32,971 bases of DNA from Gelatoporia subvermispora B (Eukaryota; Basidiomycota; Agaricomycetes; Polyporales; Gelatoporiaceae). The first letter of the stretch is position 1. Each line of letters starts with the position of its first letter. The notes under the pieces were generated by a model. The model was not told the origin of the DNA, searched no databases, and worked only from the letters and a program-made list of their open reading frames with translations. Shown here piece after piece: positions 22,101-31,756 of the stretch. Where the stretch lies: the NCBI GenBank assembly GCA_000320605.2, contig KB445798.1, positions 724,095-757,065 on the forward strand, read 5' to 3'. A program made the translations under genes and the position numbers.

Positions 22101-23090
22101 ACTTTTCCAAGGTGACATCCTCGGGTATGATCTTCAGTTTTTGCTTAAAATCCCGGCCGTGTTTGTCCTTGCCAGCGCATGTACTACGACTCTTGTTAGC
22201 GTAATCCCTGCCAAGCTAAGTCGTTACATACATGAATGCTTCTGGTTTGCCACGCTGATTAATGCCTCCCACAATGGCGAAACTGACAAAGCCGGTCAGG
22301 TTGTTCACTTTGGTGAGCAAACCCGCAATCTCCTCATGCATTCGGCGCAGGTATCTGTGTCTATGCATTCATATGCTGATTGGACTGTCCATAAGACATT
22401 TGCGGTGACTCACTTGATCCGTTCCATCTCCTTTTTCGCCATCTGCGCCTCATCTAGAGGGGGGGAACAACTCTCCCTCGCCTGACGTGCCTCATTCTCT
22501 TCCCCAGCTCGGCGATCCCATTTCGCCTTGTCACTGGTTGATAATGCCTCGAATTCAGCCCTTACGAGTTTGGTCCACTCGTCTATCGCCCCGGGAGCGA
22601 CTGTTGAGCCGTCGGCCATCGTCACACTGCCACGCTCCCGCTTGTAGAGCTCCCAACCAGTCAGCCGACGCTCTCGCGTGTCAGCCTCATTCTCAGGCGA
22701 GTTGGCGATACGATTTTGGTATTTGACCCATGAATAAATCCTCTGGATCGCGAGACTGCCTTAGACAAAAAACTAGTACTGGGTCATATCACTTACCTTG
22801 GATATCTGTGCCTTTCTCTCTGTGAACTCCTGCTCGGTTTCCGCAACCCGCCGCATCACCCCTGCCTGGGCTTGTGCAGTCTTGTACTGAGCCCTGCGCT
22901 TTTGCAGTTCGGCCTCGGTTTCTGCTTCGAACGGTTGATTGAAGACGTCTCGATACTTGGTGACTATGTAATTCGCGATCTTGCGGAGTGACCCAGTTTC
23001 ACCAGAGAGGAGCATCGCCTGCGCGACTTGGCTGGTATACTCACGCTCCAGCAAGGCGGACTCTTGAGGCAACCAGTTAATCTTTCCCAT
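19133..23090 (-). CDS. large multi-exon accessory protein with Myb-like and HMG-like parts
   Basis: Spliced model: 23090-22797, 22742-22414, 22354-22232, 22189-22059, 21994-20974, 20916-20886, 20580-20326, 20252-20118, 20068-19901, 19846-19509, then probably 19394-19133. Exons 1-5 are well supported; exons 6-11 are tentative. The first ten exons give about 941 residues. Seen: an N-terminal tryptophan-containing helical domain (MGKINWLPQESALLEREYTS) that looks Myb/SANT-like; RIYSWVKYQNR; an HMG-box-like helix (LVRAEFEALSTSDKAKWDRR); GFVSFAIVGGINQRGKPEAF; a 340-residue low-complexity S/P/T/E-rich exon; a possible zinc cluster (KPWGPCYCRGC); TPRTPKTP repeats; and an acidic stretch. A nuclear DNA-binding role is plausible but unproven. 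An in-frame TGA lies at 19355-19357 unless a 39-bp intron (19343-19381) removes it. Confidence 0.6.
20581..20885. repeat. enlarged intron with GGATRTATCC palindromes and a 25-bp tandem repeat
   Basis: This predicted intron (305 bp) is four to seven times longer than the gene's others. It holds the 14-bp perfect palindrome TTGGATATATCCAA (20631-20644) and TTGGATGTATCCAA (20658-20671), 27 bp apart, then two exact 25-bp copies beginning AGGCGCTTAGCGATGC (20711-20735 and 20736-20760) and the start of a third. The palindromes match the element's terminal motifs, so this may be a small non-autonomous derivative inserted in the intron, or an internal motif cluster. Confidence 0.65.
21467..21836 (-). 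repeat. 195-bp in-frame tandem duplication inside a low-complexity exon
   Basis: Two adjacent copies of a 65-codon unit starting QERTKDV (first copy 21836-21642, second from 21641) encode related but diverged segments: ECQPNGPPSSEVPESA against ERQPHGPLSAEVPKSA, then APLERL(A/T)TPSSCSAQ in both. The spacing is exactly 195 bp, so the frame is kept. This suggests protein-level tolerance of length change in a disordered region. Confidence 0.85.
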
Positions 23091-23374
23091 GATGTAGCGC
23101 AGATCGCAGATACAAGTGGAAGAACGGAGTAATGTGCAAGTAACGCGCAGGGAATGAGAAGACGCTGCAAAGAGGATGACCGGATCACTGAGAGTAGACG
23201 GTAATTTTCTCGTCTGGGTCTCTCTTTTTCGGGCGCATTCGGAGAGCCACCCTCAAGGTCTCATCTGCTGAGACCACTTTTTACAGGCAAAGGTCGTTGA
23301 AATGTGTACATATGTCTCCACTCCAGTCTGTACATTGAGAGCTATTCATGACACACTAATCATGACCGGGGACC
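23091..23374. other. spacer between duplicated 5' gene ends
   Basis: This contains the presumed promoter of the large minus-strand gene starting at 23,090. No open frame of interest and no clear motif is seen. The duplication breakpoint lies near its right border, where similarity to exon 2 of the large gene stops. Confidence 0.4.
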
Positions 23375-23764
23375 CTACAACAACCGCGAGTTATATTTCA
23401 CCCAAGTGGCAATCCTCTGGAGAGCTGCTGTTAGCCTCCGTGCGGACCTCACAACCTGTCTGTGACTTACGACGCCCGCACAAGACAGTCGTTCTTGGCA
23501 TTGAGCCGCCGTTTCTGCAGGGAACGGCGCCATGAGCGCACGCCGGGCAGGGCTGTGTATGGTGGCCAACCGCTGCTGGAACTCCGCTGGTGTTTCAGGA
23601 GGGAAAGCCTGATTGAGCACCTCATGATACCTTGCGGTGACCAACATGGCGATGTGCCGCATGGTACCTCTCTCATGGGTTCGTAACAAAATTTGCACGG
23701 GCTCACTGGCGAGCTCTTGTCGCAGGAAAGCAACCTCGTGAGGACGCCACTTCGGATTCGCCAT
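23375..23764 (-). pseudogene. truncated duplicate of the first exon of the large accessory gene
   Basis: Exon 1 (23764-23471) is 294 bp and the following intron (23470-23417) is 54 bp, exactly the sizes in the large gene at 23,090. The proteins align without gaps over at least the first 67 residues, at roughly 40% identity: W.P.E.A.L near the start, then G..R.IA, then NQ.F..ET.AE.Q.R. Exon 2 begins RIATWVKYNSR (against RIYSWVKYQNR) and then hits a stop at 23,375, where homology ends. An in-frame ATG also lies at 23,794. It could still express a 111-residue protein holding only the N-terminal helical domain, perhaps a dominant competitor, or it may simply be a relic. The divergence implies an old tandem duplication. 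Confidence 0.65.
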
Positions 23765-24059
23765 GCCAGCTGCAGAGGTGCATGTGTCAGCCATGTCAAG
23801 GAATGATTACAGAAAAGGGGGGAATCATACTTGGATCTGCACTTGCTATGTAAGTCGAGGTGAGAAGACGGGGCACGCCAGTTGTGCCCATTTTGACGCG
23901 CGCGCAGATCCGGCATCTGCCTGCACACCAAAGAGGTCTGCAGGCCGCGCAAGAGACATGTATCAGCGACAGTACTACGATACACGTTGGGACCGAATCA
24001 TGCGAATCCAATCCTTGGCGAGTATGAGTATCTATGTTTTTTAGTGTCTATGTATGCAA
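23765..24059. other. no gene seen
   Basis: Spacer between the truncated duplicate and the next minus-strand gene. It presumably holds the promoter of the former. Nothing else is recognised. Confidence 0.4.
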
Positions 24060-24444
24060 TCAGAATCCGTACAGTCGGCGGAAAGTGCGTAGATTGACAC
24101 TAGAAGGGAGTCTTGAGGGCGTGCAAAAGTTCGAGTGGAGTAATAACATACCGTTTGCCTGTGATTAAGAGACGTAGCTCGCCCGCGGCCTGTCTGAACT
24201 GCGGGAACCCCTGGGATAGTAAGTCATAGAATTGATGATATACGGCCACCAGGCGACGTTGCTCGTGAAGAGTTTGCGGATCCGGGTCACGCGCCACAAG
24301 GTTCTGAGCTGTATTGGCACAGTTTCTAACCAGTCTGCGAAGTGACACGATCCAATTCTCTCGCCATTGGGAATCTTGCGAGGCTCGCCGCTCTCCAAGC
24401 TCTTCAAGAAGCTCATTCCAGAGCTGAGTTTCTATTTCTGCCAT
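24060..24444 (-). CDS. small helical protein, 110 residues, unrecognised
   Basis: Two exons, 24444-24152 and 24099-24060, are joined across a 52-bp GT-AG intron in frame. The protein starts MAEIETQLWNELLEELGERR and looks wholly alpha-helical, with many charged residues and leucines (WIVSLRRLVRNC, VYHQFYDLLSQGFPQF, AAGELRLLITGKR). No signal peptide, membrane segment or metal-binding motif is visible. The frame is open further upstream with other ATGs, but those codons overlap the neighbouring gene's exon in a different frame, so I chose the ATG at 24,444. It sits in the minus-strand gene block of the KDZ element. Function unknown; it may be an accessory factor of transposition. Confidence 0.5.
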
Positions 24445-24496
24445 GGCCGTAGTGCGATGGGGGTCGAGTTCAGATCCTTTCCTCATGATTTCGTTG

Positions 24497-24761
24497 CTAT
24501 ACGGGCTGGACATGTCTGTCAGCATTGAGGAGCGACACATTAGGATGGACGCACAGTCTGTCCCCGTCGTATTCAGCACGTCGAAGAGCCTCGACATGGT
24601 ACCGATGGCCCTTGGCGATCTTACGGCGACCTGCGCGATGAATGTAGTTGTATCTACGCTGATACTCCCGCCGGGCATCAGCATGTCTGACGTCAAACAA
24701 GATGCATTAGCGGGTGCACACCAGAAGGGCACGTCACGTACTTGTCATAGGACGAAGGCAT
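24497..24761 (-). CDS. small basic protein, 69 residues, unrecognised
   Basis: Exon 1 is only 20 bp (24761-24742, encoding MPSSYDK with the last codon split). It joins across a 55-bp intron to exon 2 (24686-24497). The product is strongly basic and tyrosine-rich in its first half (HADARREYQRRYNYIHRAGR, RKIAKGHRYHVEALRRAEYD), which suggests nucleic-acid binding. It lies 53 bp upstream of the next gene on the same strand and is the first gene of the block that diverges from the transposase, 530 bp from the transposase start. An alternative is that it is a 5' part of the following gene, but no splice that keeps frame was found. Function unknown. Confidence 0.5.
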
Positions 24762-25290
24762 ATTAATGCAGGTAAAAGCGGTGATAAACGCTCTAGATAG
24801 ACCTATGATAGTGCATGAGTCGTTTGAGGAAGGGAAGATGAAATGTGGCTGAAGACGTACCTGTTCAAAGTCGAGGGAAGGGGTGGGTAAGGTGTGCCAC
24901 TGCAATCTGGACAGCATGCTTGCCGTCAAGATGTCCCAAATGACATTGTCGAATCTAGCACTTGCACATCATATCGAAGTGACAAACGGTTTTTTGCCTC
25001 GACAGGGGGCAATGTCTAGGGGCCTGCCGCCGGCCGGTATTAGGTGTAGCGAGTGAGTGCGATGAAGTTATTGCAAAGACTAGATGGTTGACTTTCAGCC
25101 ACATTGGCAAAGACACCCATTGCTCGCAGCTAGGCGCGCGTGAGAGAGACGCACAACGAAGCGCCCGTGCAAACTTTGCGTGGCGAGTGGTCCAGCCGCC
25201 TCTTGCAGACTAGATTGGGCCGGCACGACACTTATTACGACACTTATTTTTCACTCCGGCGGCTTCGGATCTCGACCATTGGGGACTGCG
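24762..25290. promoter_or_regulatory. divergent promoter region between the accessory block and the transposase
   Basis: About 530 bp separates the predicted starts at 24,761 (minus) and 25,291 (plus). Both transcription units of the element must start from here, which could couple their expression. No TATA box is obvious. A GC-rich palindromic patch (GCCGCCGGCCGG) lies near 25,026. No copies of the GGATRTATCC motif are seen here. Confidence 0.4.
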
Positions 25291-28200
25291 ATGCGCTCGC
25301 CGACACCCAGGACACGCAAAGCCCCCAATTTAGGTCGACTCAGCATGACCTTTGCGAAGCCCAAGCGTAAGCGAACTACCACCCCCGAAGAGGGTTCCAC
25401 GGTGCGACGCTTCGATGCATGGGGAAGTCTGTGTCCCTCGCCGGTGCCACCACCAGCAAGTGCCGGCGTGCAGCCGATGGAAGCTATACCGGAGGAGGTT
25501 TGCACAACTCCGCCGACAGCCTCTACGCCTGCCGCGACTTCATTTACCCCGGCTCGTGCCCCAGCTCGAGTGAACAAAAGTACAGCGGTGAGTGCTTCAT
25601 TCCGGGCTAGTGATTAGTACAACTCAGGTGAACATGTTATAGCCGCGCTCGGTGCGCCTGGGTCACTTTGTGAGTCATTGGGCTAGGCGTGCGCTGGAAT
25701 GCTGGTTAGGTCGGGATGCAAGACCAGCGATGGATGAATGCCAGAGCTGTGGCGTGCGTCTGGCTTGCGAATCGGAGCACAACGAGCGTGGGATGGCTGA
25801 TGGTGGGGCGGGGGCTTATCGCTGCACTGATTGTGTTTTGCCACCACTTCTGTGCTCGGGATGCACGGTGCAAGGTCACAAACACAACCCGTTCCATCGA
25901 CAGGAGAAGTGGGATGTTGGAAAAGCATGCTGGATACGCCAAACTCTAGGTGAACTGGGGCTGGTAATCAATCTTTGGCATCGCGGCGATAGATGTCTGG
26001 CAGCGCTGCCGGATGCTCGCCGAGTCACTGTGGTGCATAGTCACGGAATCGCGGAGGCACGCGTCCGCTTCTGTGCGTGCATAGATGAGAACCTGGACCA
26101 TACTCCAGATGCTCTACAACTCATCGCACATGGCCTGTGGCCCGGGACGTGGGAGAAACCGGCGACAGTGTTCACCGTGGAAGTGCTGAAAGATTTCCAT
26201 CTCATGTCCTTGCAGGCTCAAATTACCGCGCAGGACTTCTATCAGTACCTTCGACGGCGGACGGATAATGTGCAACCGGCACGTGTCGCGGTGAGTACAA
26301 CATGTCATGCGGAGACGAGTGCTCATCACGAGATTCGTAAAACACAGGATCGATACCGTGAACTGCTATTTGCCACGCAAGAGTTTATCTGGTTGCGCGC
26401 CGTGAAGCGTGCAGGTGCTGAGCCGATCCGCGGGATGGCTTCCGCGAGTCTGGCAATACTTTGTCCGTCCTGCCCACAGCCGGGCATGAATCTAGAGCCG
26501 ACGTGGAGAGCGCGCCCGGAAGCGATGCGGTACGAATGACGAGTGTAATGACATTTTCTCACTGATGACATTGACAGATATTTGGAAGCTCTTTATACAA
26601 CAATGGATGGGAATTTTCAGCAAAATCAGCGTGAGAAGCCGTCAGACCCGAACGATTTTGCACTCTCGGAAGGCGCGGCCTATTTTGCGGATACCGACGA
26701 CTTCAAGATCTATCAAGCGGATCTTGGGCCACTGGAACGCGAGGTACGTGATCTGGCAACTGTGATCGCATGGCAGATGATTGCATGTGTCGATAGGCGA
26801 GTACGTGCCACAAGTTTGGCGCTATGGGTTATGGAGGCTACGGTGGGCGCGTGTCCGGCACGGTCGGGTTGAGCTGTGCAAGGCACATGTTCGTCCTACC
26901 GGGCGGTGGCGTGGACCTGCAAAAAGGCGAACGGTACGTCCATGCTGCTATTATTATGGATGTGAGGGTGACTGGCGTGGCTGCTAGCTTTGCGAACGTT
27001 GATTTCGCGACCATATCGGGTCTCCAGCGATGGATGCAATGCTTGCTACTAATCGCTGGATATGACATCAATTGCCAATATCGTAAAAATTTCGAGAAAA
27101 GGATGGAGTGGTTCCGAGCACACCAGGATCGGCTGAGGTCCATCCGGCACGCGCGGTTTCCTATGACATTGTCTGTTATCGGGAAATTTCATTTACCGGC
27201 CCATACAGCGTCTTGTCGGTATAAATTCTCCTATTATTGGATGCCGGGTGCAGCAATGACAGACGGAGAGGCCCCAGAGCGCATCTGGGCGGTGCTGAAC
27301 AGTTTAGCTTGTCGTACTCGAGAGATGGCTGTGGGACACCGCCACGACATCATCAACGACCACCACTCCGACATGAATGTGCGAAGGACACACGACATGG
27401 GTGAGTGTTAGACAACTGGCATCCGTCAGAGCATAGCTGACTCAAACGAGCTCGTGCATTGTGCGTCAAGCATGACGAGGCCTTAACCCATTCAGGTGCG
27501 ATTGACGAAGAGGTGGAAAGGCTGAAGTCGAACGTACCGGAGAAGACGCTGAAGAAATGGAAGCACCGGGAAGCTGAGTACTTGCGTAAGGTGGTCAATC
27601 TGAGCATGCACGAAGGCTTGGATAACCCGTATGAGGTGCCGAAAGAGAAAGGTGAGTCGGCAGCGCGCTATGGCGCGCAATGGTCACATGGAACTAATAC
27701 ACCACGAAGCACCATCACAGAAGCAAGTGAGCGCGCACCTGAACAAAGAGTCGAGTGGCACGCCCCGCACGGAGCGGTGTGGGTTGATTGGAGTGCTCGA
27801 AGAGGGAATTGATTTGGAGGAACTACGGTATGTGTACGTTCATGAATGTGGCGTCTTGCTGACTGGAGGTAGACTGGAGATCCGAGAGGAGCTCAAAGTC
27901 GAAGCAGACGAGGATGAGCCGAACGACAGCGTGAAGGCGAAGCTCGAGCGGTTCTACAGCCGCCTGGAGGTCTGGCAGACATTGCGCGACATATTCCTGC
28001 GACCGCTACTCGTCACGGCGTGGGCGGATGTACACGGGGATGCGAAGACATCCGGCAACGAAGACGAAACGAGTCTGGAAGCGATCGTTAGCACGGTGCA
28101 TGCGAAGATGGATACCGGCGCTACATGCGGTGAACACGCTGATGCACTGGCTAGCGTGCATATCGATCTGCCCTCGACGCTGGAGCCCCAGAGCATGCAT

Positions 28201-29013
28201 GCAAAATGCCTCAAGGACGTCATTGACATGGAGCGACGCCTACGGGAGGGTCAAGCGAACGATGCGCTGGCGGAGGTGCGTCTACATCTGATCACGAAGT
28301 TCTGCTTGAAGAAGCAGCAGCGGGAGATCAGTGGCCAAGTGCCCATGACGCGATCCCGTCAGCATGTTAAACGGCAGGGGGAGGCAATTGAGCGGTCGGC
28401 TGACAAGTACAGGCGGGCTCGGGCGTGTGTGCTGACATTGCTGGAGACGGCCGGTGACTGCACGCTGCGAGAATTGAAAGCCGAGGACCTGGTCGCGTTC
28501 ACCATGCGCGACGAGGATCACGTGCTAGGCGAGAGCAGGAAGTCGGCTTCGTCTTGGATTTGGGAGGATATTTCCTGGCTGGAGAACACAGAGGACAGGG
28601 CGGCGAAGGTATTCGTAACGGATGGTAGGTTCCTCGCAGCTGTGGAAAGAGCTTGCTGACGGTTGATATTCTAGCCGTTCGCGTGCATTGGTTCCGAAGA
28701 AGCGCGCTGAAGGCTCACTGGACGGAACAACTACTATTGGTCCAAGAGGAGATGCGACGTACACTGCGTTTCTTCCAGCATTGGGAGCAGTGGTGGATTC
28801 AGCGCAGCATAGAGCAGGAGGCCAAAGGAAACAAGGGGCACGCCGGATACGGCCGGAGGTAGGTGTAATGTGGATCTAGTTATTAACGCGAAGTAACTGA
28901 TCTACAGGCAGGCAGCGCGGTATAAACGACTGCTAGACGATGCAAAGGAGCGCTTCCAAGAGCGCATCGATGTCTGCGAAGCACTGAATCACAGCGAGGG
29001 CTTGATCGGATAA
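25291..29013 (+). CDS. KDZ transposase with CxC2-like zinc cluster, 11 exons
   Basis: DDE-type transposase of the Kyakuja-Dileera-Zisupton superfamily. Exons: 25291-25587, 25643-26290, 26348-26529, 26578-26743, 26797-26933, 26988-27400, 27451-27651, 27710-27827, 27873-28624, 28675-28858, 28908-29013. All ten introns (45-58 bp) are GT-AG and keep frame, giving 1,067 residues. Residues 132-184 form a cysteine cluster (CQSC, CTDC, CSGC, then H-x-H...H) of the type preceding KDZ domains. CPSCPQPG lies at 354-361, TMDGNF at 384-389 and STCHKF at about 433. GYDINCQY is at 501-508, KFHLPAH at 543-549, MTDGEAPERIWA at 567-578, and RTREM with GHRHDIINDHHSDMNVRR follows. Likely acidic residues are D386, D503 and E571, assigned from family pattern. 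No frameshift or stop is seen, so the gene may be active. The upstream frame opens without ATG; 25,291 is the first ATG. Confidence 0.93.
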
Positions 29014-29029
29014 TTACGTAGGTACAGGA

Positions 29030-29117
29030 GCAGATATATCCACAGCGGGAGGGATTTGGGGAGCAAATAGAGAGCGGTGGATGTATCCGCAGCCTGAGTA
29101 GTACTTAGATGTATCCA
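29030..29117. repeat. first GGATRTATCC-type motifs of the right arm
   Basis: AGATATATCC (about 29032), GGATGTATCC (29079-29088) and AGATGTATCC (about 29107) begin within 20-100 bp of the transposase stop. They are the inner part of the right subterminal array, now separated from the outer part by the two nested insertions. Confidence 0.7.
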
Positions 29118-29188
29118 TACTAGTGCCGGAGAAGAAAGCAGAGAATATATTTGTTGCGCAATTGATTCTCACTGACGCATAGTCAAAC

Positions 29189-29233
29189 GGTCGGAGTAGT
29201 TAGTGTGTTCCGGCGCGGTCGCTGGTTCGACTC
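29189..29233 (+). other. tRNA-like internal promoter boxes, right end
   Basis: GGTCGGAGTAGTTAGTG (A-box-like) is followed by GGTTCGACTC (29224-29233, B-box-like). Around the B box, GGTCG(C/T)TGGTTCGA and a downstream CGATG are shared with the minus strand of the left arm (17,925-17,945), consistent with an inverted-repeat arrangement. It does not fold as a tRNA. Confidence 0.35.
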
Positions 29234-29271
29234 AACGATGTGCCTGTATTTGCGGCCTTTTTGGTGCATGG

Positions 29272-29279
29272 GCAGAGAG
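29272..29279 (+). repeat. target-site duplication, left copy (8 bp)
   Basis: GCAGAGAG directly abuts the left end of the foldback element; the identical octamer follows its right end at 30833-30840. Confidence 0.85.
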
Positions 29280-30832
29280 CACCTCAGTCCGGACATCATT
29301 TGCTTATGTAATGGGCCTGGCAGGCCCCTAATGTGGACGGGCGCCAGGGACCTCCGAGGCTCCATCCTGGGAAGGCCTCCTCGACGCTTGATGCAGGAGT
29401 CGTCGTTGAGGGCATTGCGGCGTCATTGCCAACGGTAACAAATATGCAGATGGTGCGATTAAGCTCGGCTTTGGCTGTGGGTATTCGCACATCACGCCGT
29501 TCGTATTGACGTAGGCACGCGAGAACGACCGAGAATGGTAACGAGGGGAGACAACGAAAATGGGACATCGTACATACTGTTGCATGTAGCAGCCGAAAAT
29601 TGGGAAGCATCATCCACAACCTGTTCGGAGGCATCTCGCTGTCATCTTCATATCCTCTGAGATGTCTCTGATAGTAGTATATGATGTCAAGTTGTGGACA
29701 TCTGAACTGAACTTTGGCAATTAATCTATTGGTCTGGTATTATAAATGCGGATAATTGGACTTACTTAGATGACAATAGAACATACACAGTTCACTTGTG
29801 GTCTGAGATACATCCATACGGGTAGTGAGATGCTTCCTAACCAATCACAGGCCGTATAACGGCGACACCTCCCGCCTGTCAATGATGTCATATTCAGCTA
29901 ACTTCGGACGGACTTGAGGCGGCTTATGAGAGCTTGGGTCGCTAAATTTCTGGACTACTGAGGTCAGATCAACTCAATCCAGGTCACCAAAAGCTGTGCT
30001 CATGGTGTGGCCCAAGGGCAGCACTTAACCGTGCTTCCGGGAGTGCCCTGCCACTGGACTTGAGGACTTGATGGCCCAACTCCTGAATTCATCTCTAGTA
30101 TTGAAAAAATGCTTCTATGGGTGTAATGTGTAGTGAGTTGTGTGCTACTACAGTGTACTCACGCAACAATATGAGCGTTGCGACTTAGCGAGAGTGCAGC
30201 GGAACACTGCTGTATGATATCACTGACAGGTGCCGCCGTTATACGGCTCGTGATTGGTCAGGAGCCATTTCACTAATCGTTCAAATATATCGGAGTATTC
30301 GACGATTTGAATGTGTCGCAGTATCGTCAAAGTATGTCTCATGGTGCGCATAATATTAGACCAATGTTTTAGTCGCTCACATGTTCAGCACGTCCATATG
30401 TTCGGATTGTGTGCCACAGACATCTCGGAGGATGCGAAGATGTCAGCGGAATGTTACAGAACAAGTCATGGACGACATTTCCTAGTTTTAGCCTGCTACA
30501 TGTAATAGCTTCTACGACATTTCGACCTCGGTGTGTCCTCTCCTGTTATCATTCTTGGTCATTCTCGCCGCTCGTGTGTTTACCCTTGTGACGAGATGTC
30601 TGCGGCAGACCCCGAACGGGGTGATTTGCAAAACCCAGGTCCAACGCGACATATACTTGCACCATCCGCGAGGTTCTCTCTGTTGGCAACGACACGGCCA
30701 CGCCCTTGACGACTCCTGTATTGAGCGTCGGGGAGGTCTCCAGGGTATGGAGCCTCGGAGGTCCCTGGCGCCCGTCCACATTAGGGGCCTGCCAGGCCCA
30801 TTACATAAGCAAATGATGTCCGGACTGAGGTG
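29280..30832. mobile_element. hAT-like foldback transposon, 1,553 bp, non-autonomous
   Basis: Starts CACCTCAGTCCGGACATC and ends with its reverse complement. The outer 280-300 bp of each arm are closely similar (for example GGGCCTGGCAGGCCCCTAAT followed by GTGGACGGGCGCCAGGGACC on both arms). Weaker inverted similarity continues inward: CCTC(T/C)GAGATGTCT near 29,655 and 30,430, CCGTATAACGGCG near 29,852 and 30,236. The arms are therefore about 600 bp around a centre of about 250 bp. The 8-bp duplication GCAGAGAG flanks it; 8-bp duplications with CA-starting ends are typical of hAT elements. It encodes no transposase, and the open frames in the arms are inverted copies of each other. It inserted into the right arm of the KDZ element and is therefore younger. 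Confidence 0.85.
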
Positions 30833-30840
30833 GCAGAGAG
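30833..30840 (+). repeat. target-site duplication, right copy (8 bp)
   Basis: GCAGAGAG, identical to 29272-29279, directly follows the CTGAGGTG end of the foldback element. Confidence 0.85.
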
Positions 30841-30869
30841 CTTGTGCAGATATATCCTCAAGGGATGTA

Positions 30870-31563
30870 CAGTTTTATACCGGCCGGTGATACACTACGG
30901 CCCGGTGATACAGACTGGATTTTCTCTGTCAGGTTCCAAAGCTCACCTCAGCAAAAAATCTGATAATTCATAACTGTGCTAAAACACTCTGGTATTGCAA
31001 GGAATACGTGGATGAGATGTTGCTTCGACCTGAAGTTCGTGATTTATATGGAGAGTACCATGGGAGTGAATTTCTGGTGACAGATCTAGCCAAGTCTCTC
31101 GAAGTGTTCCCGCACATTGTTACCCTTTATGTGTACGCAAAGTGCGTCGCTATAATGTACGGCATGTGTGGTACGGCTTCGCCGCGTAGTGAAAGCATGA
31201 AAATGTACTTTCTTCGAGTTCAGCCTAAAGCCGCTGAGGAGACTCCGTTATCAGCCACTAGCGCCTCATGCCAACGAGGCGTCAACCAATCGTACTCCTC
31301 TTCGGGGCGCTAAGTTACTTGAATAAGCAACTTTCGGCGTCATCTGGGGTGTATCACTGGCGTACTCTCTCGCCGATAAGAACTTCTTCAATGATTGAGC
31401 TCGATCTCATGTTCTTCTGCGTAGGCCAAAGCCAGTTCAATTTTTCTTCACATGAGTGAGTATGCCCCCATACATCGCTCATGCCCGATTAAATCGCTCG
31501 GGATGCACAACAATTCAGGGAGCATTACAAGATTTGGCCGTCTCACCGGCCGGTATAAAACTG
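30870..31563. mobile_element. Tc1/mariner-like MITE, 694 bp, TA target duplication
   Basis: Terminal inverted repeats start CAGTTTTATACCGGCCGGTG (left at 30870; the reverse complement ends at 31563) and match for 21 bp. TA flanks both sides (30868-30869 and 31564-31565). TA duplication with CAGT-type ends is the Tc1/mariner-pogo signature. Inside, one frame is open for about 100 codons (31008-31313, with LLRPEVRDLYGEYHGSEFLV) but has no DDE motif I can name. It may be a remnant of an internally deleted gene. Removing the element and one TA restores GGGATGTATCCTGGG, so it landed in a GGATGTATCC motif of the host transposon. Confidence 0.82.
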
Positions 31564-31577
31564 TATCCTGGGAGCGA

Positions 31578-31756
31578 GGATACATCCAGCGCGTTATAGA
31601 CGCCGGAGGGAGGATACATCCAGCGCGTTAGACGCCGGAGGGAGGATACATCCAGCGCGGGATAGACGCGGGATGGAGGATACATCCAACGCGCGAGCCG
31701 TCTTTGGATACATCCTGCGTTCACAGCGACTGAGAGGTGGGTGAGTGGATATATCC
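31578..31756 (+). repeat. right subterminal tandem array of GGATACATCC units
   Basis: GGATACATCC starts at 31578, 31612, 31644, 31678 and 31706, then GGATATATCC at 31747 and a degenerate copy at 31779. The first four belong to a 32-34 bp tandem unit (GGATACATCCAGCGCG, then a GACGC(C/G)GGA part). The density and position just inside the terminal inverted repeat fit transposase-binding subterminal repeats. That function is inference. Confidence 0.88.

Noticed and set aside
30531..30890. Open frames in the foldback arms as genes
   Set aside because: They are inverted copies of the same non-coding arm sequence found at 29,280-29,560.
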